Assembly (NCBI GenBank): GCA_024508855.1
Contig: JANINJ010000107.1
Span: 186,001 to 250,000, forward strand
Source: Xanthobacteraceae bacterium
Lineage (GTDB): Bacteria; Pseudomonadota; Alphaproteobacteria; Rhizobiales; Xanthobacteraceae
Reading direction: 5' to 3'
Length of the DNA stretch: 64,000 bases
The notes below the pieces were generated by a model. The model worked only from the letters and a program-made list of their open reading frames with translations. It did no database searches and was not told the DNA's origin. Each line of letters opens with the position of its first letter. The first letter of the stretch is position 1. A program made the position numbers and the translations under genes. This document shows positions 18,137 through 26,260 of the stretch, piece by piece.

Positions 18137-18151
18137 GAACAAAACAAGAAC
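18137..18151 (-). promoter_or_regulatory. LexA-like (SOS) box upstream of the radical SAM gene
   Basis: Read on the minus strand this is GTTCTTGTTTTGTTC, an exact match to the alphaproteobacterial LexA pattern GTTC-N7-GTTC with the usual T-rich spacer. It is centred 31 bases upstream of the radical SAM start codon, a position where a repressor would block transcription. The match is seen directly; LexA binding is inferred. Confidence 0.65.
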
Positions 18152-18288
18152 ATTGGCGTGACGCATATGTGGAAAATTCTTAGCCGGCCGCTTCACTCTC
18201 CTGCCGCCAAAAGCAGCAATTCCGGCTGCTGCATCGCGGCAACCGGAATGGTAGAGATGCACCGTCAGTCTTTGGGAACTTCACTAGA

Positions 18289-18855
18289 ATGCTCAGCGTC
18301 ATCATCGCGACAGAGGGTGCCGAGCCGCCGGTGGTCGCAACCCTTGCCGCACTGGTGCCGGGCGCCGCCACCGGCGTGGTGCGGGAGGTGTTGCTGGTCG
18401 ACCGCGCAAAATCGAACACCATCACCCGCGTCGCCGACGTCGCGGGCTGCGATTTTCTCGCGCACGACGGATCGCGCGGCGCCATGCTGGCAGCCGGGGC
18501 TAGGCAGGCGCGCTCGCACTGGCTGATGTTCCTGCACGCCGGCACGGTGCCGGATGCAACCTGGACCGACGAAGTCGGGCAATTCATGCAGAACATCGAT
18601 CTGCACACGCAGCCCCGCGCCGCGATCTTCCGTTACGCGCGCTCGCCCTACGCCGCCACCGGGGTCCGCGCAGGTCTTTCGCATCTCATCCGGATGATGT
18701 CCGGCCCCTCGCCGGACCAGGGCCTCGTCATCGCACGCAGCCACTACGAAAAGCTCGGCGGGCATGACGAGAACGCACGCGATGCGGAGGCAAAGTTGTT
18801 ACGCAAACTTGGCCGCGCACGCCTCGTTCTGCATAGCCGGATTCTGGTGAGGTGA
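18289..18855 (+). CDS. Glycosyltransferase family 2-like protein
   Basis: This 188-residue protein starts with the GT-A nucleotide-binding strand LSVIIATEGAEP. It continues EVLLVDRAKSNT and the GARQARSHWLMFLHAGTVPD block, where a histidine-alanine pair sits in the position of the usual D-x-D. It is shorter than typical family 2 enzymes (about 230 or more) and lacks a membrane segment. The sugar donor and acceptor are unknown. It is divergent from the radical SAM gene and followed after 66 bases by the MarR-GNAT gene. Confidence 0.7.
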   Translation: MLSVIIATEGAEPPVVATLAALVPGAATGVVREVLLVDRAKSNTITRVADVAGCDFLAHDGSRGAMLAAGARQARSHWLMFLHAGTVPDATWTDEVGQFMQNIDLHTQPRAAIFRYARSPYAATGVRAGLSHLIRMMSGPSPDQGLVIARSHYEKLGGHDENARDAEAKLLRKLGRARLVLHSRILVR

Positions 18856-18866
18856 GGTATTGCATA

Positions 18867-18905
18867 TTATTTGATTCTGTCAAATAATTGTTTGACTGAG
18901 TCAAA
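18867..18905. promoter_or_regulatory. Twin palindromic operator of the MarR-GNAT gene
   Basis: There are two inverted repeats with the same core TTTGA-N5-TCAAA. The first spans 18867-18887 with 8-bp arms (TTATTTGA / TCAAATAA). The second spans 18891-18905 (TTTGACT-G-AGTCAAA). Their centres are 21 bp apart, about two helical turns, placing both on the same DNA face. The second ends 16 bases before the ATG at 18922. MarR-type regulators bind palindromes of this size next to their own genes, so autoregulation is the natural reading. Confidence 0.6.
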
Positions 18906-18921
18906 TATATGGATACGACCC

Positions 18922-19848
18922 ATGTCGCCTGAACTGGAAGGCCAGATCGCAGCGATCCGCGAATTCAACCGCTTCTACACACGCAAGCTCGGCATTATCG
19001 AACCCAAGCTTCTGCACAGCGCATGGTCGCTGCAGGAAGCCCGGCTTATTTATGAGATCGGGCAACGACAGACCTGCACCGCGACCGATCTGGTGCGCAC
19101 ACTCGGCCTCGATGCCGGATATGTCAGCCGGACCCTGCAGATGCTGCAGCGACGCCAGATCGTCTCGCGCAAGCCGCTGAAGACGGATCGGCGCGCGACC
19201 GAGATTTCCCTGACGGCAAAGGGCCGCGCGGCCTTCACTGAACTCGACGGCAGGTCGCGCGACGAAGTCGGGAAACTGCTCGACCTGCTCGATGAAGCGG
19301 ATCGCGCCGCGGTCGTTCAGGCGATGGCAAAAATCGAGCAGACGCTGGAGCCTTCACCGGAGCCGCCGCTCAGCTACCGGCTGCGCAATCACCGCCCCGG
19401 CGATATCGGCTGGGTCATCGCACGGCATGGCGCGGTGTATGTGCAGGAGTATGGCTGGGACAGCAGCTTCGAGGCGCTAGTGGCCGAGATCGGCGCTCAG
19501 TTTATCAGAAACTACGAACCTGCACGCGAAAGCTGCTGGATTGCCGAAGTAAATGGCGAGCCGGTCGGCAGCATCTTTCTCGTCAGGGGATCGGATAAGG
19601 TCGCAAAAATACGACTGCTGCTGGTCGAAAGCAAAGCGCGCGGCCTCGGTGTCGGACGCGCGCTTGTGGACGAATGTATCCGCTTTGCCCGTGAGGCTGG
19701 CTATTCATCGATCACACTATGGACGCAAAGCATCCTGCTCGCCGCGCGCGGCATCTATCAACGAGCCGGCTTTCGCCTGGTCAAAGAGGAAGACCATCAT
19801 AGTTTTGGCGTCGATCTCCTTGGCGAGACCTGGGAATTGATGCTGTGA
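18922..19848 (+). CDS. MarR-type regulator fused to a GNAT acetyltransferase
   Basis: This 308-residue protein joins two domains. Residues about 1-150 form a MarR winged helix: LLHSAWSLQEARLIYEIG, TATDLVRTLGLDAGYVSRTLQML and RKPLKTDRRATEISLTAKG (wing). Residues about 155-308 form a GNAT acetyltransferase with the acetyl-CoA loop VESKARGLGVGRALVDECI and the end FRLVKEEDHHSFGVDLLGETWELML. The ATG at 18922 follows the twin operator, and an upstream TTG at 18871 would place the operator inside the gene. The acetylated substrate is unknown. The stop overlaps the start of the next small gene. Confidence 0.85.
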   Translation: MSPELEGQIAAIREFNRFYTRKLGIIEPKLLHSAWSLQEARLIYEIGQRQTCTATDLVRTLGLDAGYVSRTLQMLQRRQIVSRKPLKTDRRATEISLTAKGRAAFTELDGRSRDEVGKLLDLLDEADRAAVVQAMAKIEQTLEPSPEPPLSYRLRNHRPGDIGWVIARHGAVYVQEYGWDSSFEALVAEIGAQFIRNYEPARESCWIAEVNGEPVGSIFLVRGSDKVAKIRLLLVESKARGLGVGRALVDECIRFAREAGYSSITLWTQSILLAARGIYQRAGFRLVKEEDHHSFGVDLLGETWELML

Positions 19849-19994
19849 CGACTCCGCGTCGCGATAGCACCCGCCATGTCACACCGGAATTGATCGAACT
19901 TCATAAAAGCAACGCACGGCAACTACGCGAGCAGGCAATGCGCGATACATGGCGCCTGCTGTGGAAGTGGCTTGTACGGCTCTTGCAGCGGTGA
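19845..19994 (+). CDS. Small basic protein, translationally coupled to MarR-GNAT
   Basis: A GTG start at 19845 overlaps the MarR-GNAT stop in the sequence GTGA and opens 49 codons ending at 19994. The product starts MTTPRRDSTRHVTPELIELH and ends RDTWRLLWKWLVRLLQR. It is strongly basic, with a predicted amphipathic C-terminal helix rich in Trp, Arg and Leu. The four-base overlap is typical of coupled genes. No homologue comes to mind. It ends 12 bases before the stop of the convergent moaB gene. Confidence 0.5.
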   Translation: MTTPRRDSTRHVTPELIELHKSNARQLREQAMRDTWRLLWKWLVRLLQR

Positions 19995-20006
19995 AGCTTG
20001 CAAGCG

Positions 20007-20570
20007 TCACGCCGTCGCACCTTTGGCCTTTGGCCGCCGCAAATGCTCGTCGAGCCGCGGCATGATCTCGACGAAATTGCAGGGCCGCGTACGGTAATCG
20101 AGCTGATGCGCGAGGATGCCGTCCCAGCCATCCTTGCAGGCGCCCGGCGAGCCCGGCAGACAGAAGATATAGGTCGCGCCGGTGACGCCGGCGGTGGCGC
20201 GGCTCTGGATCGTCGAGGCGCCGATCTTGGCATGGCTCAGCATGTGGAATGCGATGGAGAATCCATCCATCCGCTTTTCGAACAATGGCTCGATCGCTTC
20301 CGGCGTGACGTCGCGGCCGGTGAAGCCGGTACCACCCGTGGTGATGACGGCGTCGACGCCCGGATCGGCGATCCACTTGCGCACGATGGTACGGATCGCT
20401 TCGACATCGTCGGTGACGATCTCGCGTGCTGCGAGACGATGCCCGGCACTAGTAAGGCGATCGACCAGCGTGGTGCCGGACCTGTCATCATCGAGCGAGC
20501 GCGTATCCGAAATCGTCAGCACCGCGATGTTGAGCGGGATGAACTGTTTAGACTCGTCGATAGAGGACAT
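20007..20570 (-). CDS. moaB: Molybdenum cofactor biosynthesis protein B
   Basis: MoaB/MogA-type proteins act in adenylylation of molybdopterin before molybdenum insertion. The 187-residue protein has LNIAVLTISDTRSLDDDRSG near the N-terminus and the substrate loop VITTGGTGFTGRDVTPEAIEPL (about 75-96). The C-terminal block is GATYIFCLPGSPGACKDGW. These are the family's hallmark motifs. It is transcribed alone, and an intergenic repeat lies upstream of its start. Assignment to moaB rather than mogA follows the length and the ATYIFCLPGSP block. Confidence 0.93.
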   Translation of the reverse strand: MSSIDESKQFIPLNIAVLTISDTRSLDDDRSGTTLVDRLTSAGHRLAAREIVTDDVEAIRTIVRKWIADPGVDAVITTGGTGFTGRDVTPEAIEPLFEKRMDGFSIAFHMLSHAKIGASTIQSRATAGVTGATYIFCLPGSPGACKDGWDGILAHQLDYRTRPCNFVEIMPRLDEHLRRPKAKGATA

Positions 20571-20600
20571 GACTTAAACCCTCTCGCCTCGCCCGATGCC

Positions 20601-20712
20601 GTCATCTTGAGGTGCGCGCACTTTCGTGCGCGCCTCGAAGGATGCACAACAGGCGTTGACGCTCGTCATCTTTCGAGGCTCGCCGAAAATGGCTCGCACC
20701 TCAGGACGACGA
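20601..20712. repeat. Paired palindromic intergenic repeat
   Basis: Two GAGG/CCTC-type hairpins lie between moaB and the zinc peptidase gene. One contains GCGCGCAC-TTTC-GTGCGCGC at about 20612-20632. The other runs from CGTCATCTTTCGAGGCTCGC to CTCGCACCTCAGGACGACG. Elements with CCTCGAAGGATG or CACCTCAGGATGACG ends are a common intergenic repeat class in this bacterial group. The sequence differs from the CATGGCCGG repeats elsewhere in the window. Confidence 0.6.
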
Positions 20713-20725
20713 CCGTAGATCATCC

Positions 20726-21670
20726 TCACAAATTATCCGACCCGAACGTATTGCAGGCCTGCACCGTGCCCTGCTGATAGCCGGTCATGAACCAGCGTTT
20801 GCGTTGTGCCGCAGAGCCGTGCGTGAACGAGTCCGGCACCACGCGGCCAGTGGCCTGCTTCTGCAAGGTGTCGTCGCCGATCGCCGATGCCGTGGTCAGC
20901 GCCGCGTCGATATCGCCGGCTTCGAGGAAGCCTGGACGTTTCTTTTCTTCGCGATTGACCCAGACGCCGGAGAGGCAGTCCGCCTGCAGTTCGACCTTCA
21001 CCTGCAACGCATTGGCTTCGGCTTTGCTGCCGGCCTGCTGCTGCAGACGTGTCACGCGCGGCAAGATGCCGAGCAGGTTCTGGATGTGATGTCCGGCTTC
21101 ATGCGCGATGATGTAGGCGGCCGTGAATTTACAGGCGTTGCCCGAGCAGCCGTGGAAGCGCGTCTCGACCTGACGGAAGAACGAGGTGTCGAGAAATATC
21201 TGCTGGTCCGGCGGACAATAGAACGGCCCCATCGCCGCCTGAGCCATGCCGCAACGGCCGCCGTTGGTGGCGTTGCGGAACAACACAATGCGCGGGCCGT
21301 GATACTGCTGCCCTGCTTCCTTGAAAATCTCGCTCCAGCGATCGTCGATCTCGCCGAGCACACCGGAGATCATGTTGCCCATCTCGTCGCTCGGCGCGCC
21401 GCTCTTGGCGGGGCCGGAACGCCGGTCGGTCTGATAGCTGGGCGCCTGTTGCTGTCCGCCGGTGAGGATTTCGGCGCCGCCGATCAAAACACGCGGGTCG
21501 ATACCGAGCGCATAGCCGACGATGCCGAGCACGATGATGGTGCCGATACCGAGGCCACCGCCGCCCATCGGCAGTCCGAAACCACCGCCGCCGCCGCCAA
21601 ATCCGCCACCACCGTCGTCGTCGCGGCGGTCGTCGATATTGTCGCTGCGGCGGAAGTCATCATAACGCAT
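20726..21670 (-). CDS. YpfJ-type neutral zinc metallopeptidase
   Basis: This 314-residue protein belongs to the YpfJ/KPN_02809 family of neutral zinc peptidases. The first 40 residues are rich in Asp, Arg and Gly, followed by a membrane segment (GLGIGTIIVLGIVGYALG, about 39-56). The peptidase part has the zinc motif HEAGHH (190-195) within AAYIIAHEAGHHIQNLLGI. Other family blocks are GPFYCPPDQQIFLDTSFF and DCLSGVW. It is presumably an inner-membrane-anchored protease with its active domain outside. Substrate and role are not known. Confidence 0.88.
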   Translation of the reverse strand: MRYDDFRRSDNIDDRRDDDGGGGFGGGGGGFGLPMGGGGLGIGTIIVLGIVGYALGIDPRVLIGGAEILTGGQQQAPSYQTDRRSGPAKSGAPSDEMGNMISGVLGEIDDRWSEIFKEAGQQYHGPRIVLFRNATNGGRCGMAQAAMGPFYCPPDQQIFLDTSFFRQVETRFHGCSGNACKFTAAYIIAHEAGHHIQNLLGILPRVTRLQQQAGSKAEANALQVKVELQADCLSGVWVNREEKKRPGFLEAGDIDAALTTASAIGDDTLQKQATGRVVPDSFTHGSAAQRKRWFMTGYQQGTVQACNTFGSDNL

Positions 21671-21801
21671 GGTGAAAATCCTTCATTTCGGTAGGCGCTC
21701 GGCAAGCCGGCCATCGCACAACGCCGCACAGACGTAAAATTTCCAGGCGCTCTTTCAATAACCTGCCCGGCAAATATTGCCTAGTGCGAAGCACTCTGCG
21801 G

Positions 21802-21816
21802 TTAAGTCGATTTTTA
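21802..21816 (+). promoter_or_regulatory. CtrA-like box upstream of ccrM
   Basis: The sequence TTAA-GTCGATT-TTTA differs at one position from the CtrA consensus TTAA-N7-TTAA. It lies 82-96 bases before the ccrM start codon. CtrA activates ccrM late in the cell cycle in Caulobacter, so the location is meaningful, but the match is imperfect. Confidence 0.45.
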
Positions 21817-21878
21817 CTTTGCCACGTCAGTGTAGCGCCAGTCGGTTGTTTAGTCCCGCGTCGCCGACAGCGTCGCCT

Positions 21879-23034
<1,156 letters not shown>

Positions 23035-23052
23035 ACTGCTGCTTTCGCTATG

Positions 23053-23235
23053 CTAGCTCTGGTGCGGCCCGCGCATCTGCTTCATGGCGTCGGTGATCTG
23101 ACGCCAGTTTGCGGCGTCTTCGGCATTGCCTTCCTTTTCGAGGCTGGCCGCCTTCTGCGCAGCTTCCGCAATCGCGTCCGCACCGCGGGTCTGAAGCAGC
23201 TTCCGCGCGTAATCGTGGATTTCCATCGCTCGCAT
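23053..23235 (-). CDS. Small conserved hypothetical protein
   Basis: This 60-residue protein (MRAMEIHDYARKLLQTRGAD...) is predicted to be entirely helical, with alanine- and lysine-rich segments (AIAEAAQKAASLEKEGNAED) and the end WRQITDAMKQMRGPHQS. The start at 23235 is supported by an AGGGAGAA ribosome-binding site just upstream, and an alternative ATG lies three codons in. It is convergent with ccrM. No function can be assigned, although the layout looks like a small cytosolic helical protein conserved in this bacterial group. Confidence 0.7.
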   Translation of the reverse strand: MRAMEIHDYARKLLQTRGADAIAEAAQKAASLEKEGNAEDAANWRQITDAMKQMRGPHQS

Positions 23236-23506
23236 GTCGTTCTCCCTCTTCAGCCGGGCCGGAACACGGCGCAACCATCTCTGGCGACATAACCCGCGAC
23301 ATAGGGAACCGGTTTCACCGGAGCAGTGCACAATTGCTGGGCATGAAGCCGCAGCCGAGCCTGCGCAGCATCGCCGTCCGCCCGAAATGACCTGGAAGCG
23401 GGACCCGGCACCGGAATTCGCATGCCTCGAGTTCCCGCATCCGGTTATAACCGCCGCTCCCCGCCGCCGCGTCGTCGGCCTGTTTTCCGTTCTGCCGGAG
23501 TGTCCC

Positions 23507-24187
23507 ATGCTGAAATTCTATTTCAACGGCTCGCCCAACCCGACCAAGGTCGCGCTGTTCCTCGAAGAAGCTGGCCTCGCCTACGAGCCGATCGCCGTCG
23601 ACACCCGCACTGGCGACCAGTTCAAGCCGGACTATCTCGCGATCAATCCGAACGGCAAGGTGCCGGCGATCGTCGACGACGGTGCCGTCGTGTTCGACAG
23701 CAACGCCATCCTGCTCTACCTCGCCGAGAAGACCGGAAAATTCCTGCCCGCAAACACGCACCGGGGCGAACTGCTGTCATGGCTGATGTTCGTCGCCACC
23801 GGCGTCGGCCCGTTCTTCGGCCAGGCCGTGCACTTCAAGCACTTCGCGCCGGAGAAGGTCGACTACGCCCACAACCGCTATCAATACGAGGCGCAGCGCC
23901 ACGCCGGCATCCTCAACGACCGGCTGGCCGGACGGAAATACATGGTGGGCGACACCTACTCCATCGTCGACATGGACGTGTGGGGCTGGGCGCGGATGAT
24001 CCCGTTCGTCGCCGGCGAAGAGGCTTTTGCCAAATTGCCGAACCTCAAACGGCTGGTCGACGAGGTCAACGCCCGTCCGGCAGCGGCAAAAGCCATCGCA
24101 CTGAAGGACAACTTCAAGTTCAAGGCCGAGATGGACGACGCCGCGCGCGCCACCATGTTCAAGCATTTGGCGAACAAGGTGGCTTGA
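23507..24187 (+). CDS. Glutathione S-transferase family protein
   Basis: This 226-residue cytosolic protein has an N-terminal thioredoxin-like domain (MLKFYFNGSPNPTKVALFLEEAGLAYEPI) with the conserved cis-proline block NPNGKVPAIVDD. The glutathione-binding pair VFDSNAILLYLAE follows, and then a helical C-terminal domain with VGDTYSIVDMDVWGWA. The layout is that of YfcG/Ure2p-like transferases. The ATG at 23507 has GGAG seven bases before it; longer frames upstream look non-coding. The physiological substrate is unknown. Confidence 0.88.
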   Translation: MLKFYFNGSPNPTKVALFLEEAGLAYEPIAVDTRTGDQFKPDYLAINPNGKVPAIVDDGAVVFDSNAILLYLAEKTGKFLPANTHRGELLSWLMFVATGVGPFFGQAVHFKHFAPEKVDYAHNRYQYEAQRHAGILNDRLAGRKYMVGDTYSIVDMDVWGWARMIPFVAGEEAFAKLPNLKRLVDEVNARPAAAKAIALKDNFKFKAEMDDAARATMFKHLANKVA

Positions 24188-24206
24188 AGCATCCGCAACA
24201 TTTCCT

Positions 24207-24237
24207 CGTCATGTCCGGGTTTTTCCCGGGCATGACG
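24207..24237. repeat. CATGGCCGG-type palindromic repeat, short copy (possible terminator)
   Basis: Two 13-base arms CGTCATGTCCGGG and CCCGGGCATGACG, with one G-T pair, flank a TTTTT loop 19 bases after the glutathione transferase stop. It belongs to the window-wide CGTCATG...CATGACG repeat class and could also stop transcription between the convergent genes. Confidence 0.6.
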
Positions 24238-24261
24238 GAATAATAGACCGACGTCGCGTCA

Positions 24262-25473
24262 TTACCTCTGCGAAACGTCGATCACCTCACCGAAACGCTC
24301 ATAGCGTTCGCCGTTGAAACGGATCATCTGCAGCTGCTCGACTGGAAAGTAATCGGTCGCGCTGGTGTTGATGGCGATGCCGGGCAGCAGCAGTCCGTGT
24401 GACAGATTTTGCAGGCTCGCGGCCTGCTTCATCACGTTGTCGCGTGACAGGTCGTCGCCGCATCGCCTCAGAATCTCGACCAGCAGCTCGGACACCACGT
24501 AGCTGTAGACCGTCAGCGAATCCTTGCGGTCACCCTCGACGTAGTACGCATCCAGAAACGCATTCCACGCCTTGAACGCCGGATCGTCTTTCCACGCCTC
24601 ATCGTTGGCATCCTTGAGATAGGCGCTGGAGATGATGTGCTTGCAGTTCTCGAATCCCGCAGGCCTGAGTACCGCGCCGACCGAATTGGCGCTGTTGCAG
24701 AGATAGTGATCCGGGCTCCAGCCCAGTTCGGCAATCTTGCGGATGGTCTGCGCGGCGAATTTCGGCGTCGACATGCTGACGACGACATCGCAGCCGGCGG
24801 CGTGTAGCGTCACCACCTGGCTGTCCACCACCGGATCGGTGGTCTCGTAGGATCGCTGCGCCACGATCATCGCAGCACGGTCACCGAGACCGTCGAGCAG
24901 TCCTTTCAGCACGTCGCGGCCGAAGTCGTCGTTCTGATAAAGCACGCCGATTTTCGCCTTCGGCCGCGACGCCACGATGTGCCGGGCGAAGGCGCGGCCC
25001 TCGCTCTGGTAGCTCGGGATGAATCCCATGGTCCACGGAAAGTGCACCGGGTCGCCGAACTTGGTCGCGCCCGAAGCCACGAACAGTTGCGGCACGTGTT
25101 TCGCGTTCATGTATTTCATGACCGCGGAATTGGTCGGTGCGCCAAGCGAACCGAATACCAGGAGCACATCGTCGTTCTCCACTAGACGCCGCGTCTGCTC
25201 CACCGCCTTCGGCGGACTGTAGGCGTCATCATAGCTGAGATACGTGACCTTGCGGCCGTTGATGCCGCCGCGATCGTTGATCATCCGGAAGTACGCGGCC
25301 GGCAGCTTGCCGAGCACACTGTAGGCACTCGCGGGGCCGCTATAGGCGTTGGTGTTGCCGATGCGGATCTCGTTCGCAGGCGCCGCCGACACTCGCTTCG
25401 ACAACAAGGCGGCGACTGAAGCCGCGCCGGCAAGCACGGCGCGGCGGGTCGGACGGAATGGGAAATCCGGCAT
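24262..25473 (-). CDS. Branched-chain amino acid-type ABC transporter substrate-binding protein
   Basis: This 403-residue periplasmic binding protein of the Leu/Ile/Val type starts with a Tat-like signal (RPTRRAVLAGAASVAALLSKRVSA). The mature part opens EIRIGNTNAYSGPASAYSVLG and continues MINDRGGINGRKVTYLSYDDAYSPPKAVEQTRRLVE and VGAVLRPAGFENCKHIISSAYLK. All are typical of this binding-protein class. No permease or ATPase gene is adjacent, so it must work with components encoded elsewhere. It lies 17 bases after the upstream glutathione transferase gene and is probably co-transcribed with it. Confidence 0.88.
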   Translation of the reverse strand: MPDFPFRPTRRAVLAGAASVAALLSKRVSAAPANEIRIGNTNAYSGPASAYSVLGKLPAAYFRMINDRGGINGRKVTYLSYDDAYSPPKAVEQTRRLVENDDVLLVFGSLGAPTNSAVMKYMNAKHVPQLFVASGATKFGDPVHFPWTMGFIPSYQSEGRAFARHIVASRPKAKIGVLYQNDDFGRDVLKGLLDGLGDRAAMIVAQRSYETTDPVVDSQVVTLHAAGCDVVVSMSTPKFAAQTIRKIAELGWSPDHYLCNSANSVGAVLRPAGFENCKHIISSAYLKDANDEAWKDDPAFKAWNAFLDAYYVEGDRKDSLTVYSYVVSELLVEILRRCGDDLSRDNVMKQAASLQNLSHGLLLPGIAINTSATDYFPVEQLQMIRFNGERYERFGEVIDVSQR

Positions 25474-25490
25474 GATGGACCTTGCGATCG

Positions 25491-26114
25491 TCAGCGGCTT
25501 GTTTCTTCGGCGATCGCCTTGCGCACGCTGGCGCGCTCCGCCATCCGCTCAAAGTGATCCCTGATCCTGGGGAAATCCGCCGGATTGACGCTGTCGCCTT
25601 CCATCCATTGCACGAGCGTGAACAGATACGGATCGCAGATCGTGTAACGCTCACCCATCACCCACGGTCCACGCAGCATGTTCTGTTCGATCATCCGATA
25701 GCAGGCACCCATCGATTTCGGCACCATGCGTTGCATGTCGACAAACGAGGTTTCCTCGCTGGCCCAGCGATAGCCACGCATGCGATGGGCATGGGCAATG
25801 TGCACCGTGGAGCACAGATAGCTGTTGAACGCCTGCACCTCGGCGAACGCGAACGGATCGTCGAGCGGGGCAAGTTGCGCGGCGGGAAAGCTCTGCGCGA
25901 TGAAGGCCAGCATCGCCGGCGTCTCGGTCAGGATGCCACGATCCGTCACCAGCGACGGCACCCGCCCCTTGGGGTTAATCGCCAGATACTCCGGGCTGTT
26001 CTGCTCGTTGGTCTTGAAACTGATGCGCACTGCCTCGAACGCCGCGCCCGCATCTTCCAACGCAATGTGAGAGGCCAGCGCGCACGTGCCGGGGGTGTAG
26101 TACAATTTGAGCAT
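25491..26114 (-). CDS. Glutathione S-transferase family protein
   Basis: This 207-residue protein starts MLKLYYTPGTCALASHIALEDAGAAFEAVRI, the beta/theta-class bacterial pattern with Cys in TPGTCALASH. The cis-proline block is NPKGRVPSLVTDRGILTETPAMLAFIA, and the helical C-terminal domain contains ERYTICDPYLFTLVQWM. I used the ATG at 26114; an upstream frame reaching 26192 is not family-like. It precedes the substrate-binding protein gene by 17 bases, suggesting a shared transcript, perhaps for uptake and detoxification of one compound. That link is inference from position. Confidence 0.88.
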   Translation of the reverse strand: MLKLYYTPGTCALASHIALEDAGAAFEAVRISFKTNEQNSPEYLAINPKGRVPSLVTDRGILTETPAMLAFIAQSFPAAQLAPLDDPFAFAEVQAFNSYLCSTVHIAHAHRMRGYRWASEETSFVDMQRMVPKSMGACYRMIEQNMLRGPWVMGERYTICDPYLFTLVQWMEGDSVNPADFPRIRDHFERMAERASVRKAIAEETSR

Positions 26115-26260
26115 GTCGAATTCCGGGGACCAATCAGGGATAGCCGCAGGAACGCGGCGGTTGCAGTCGTCGTACGCTCCCGCCCGTTGCACGACAAGCC
26201 TTTCCGATTGCCCGGACCGGCGTCTTCATGCCATGACGCGACGGCAATCCGGAGGGTGAC

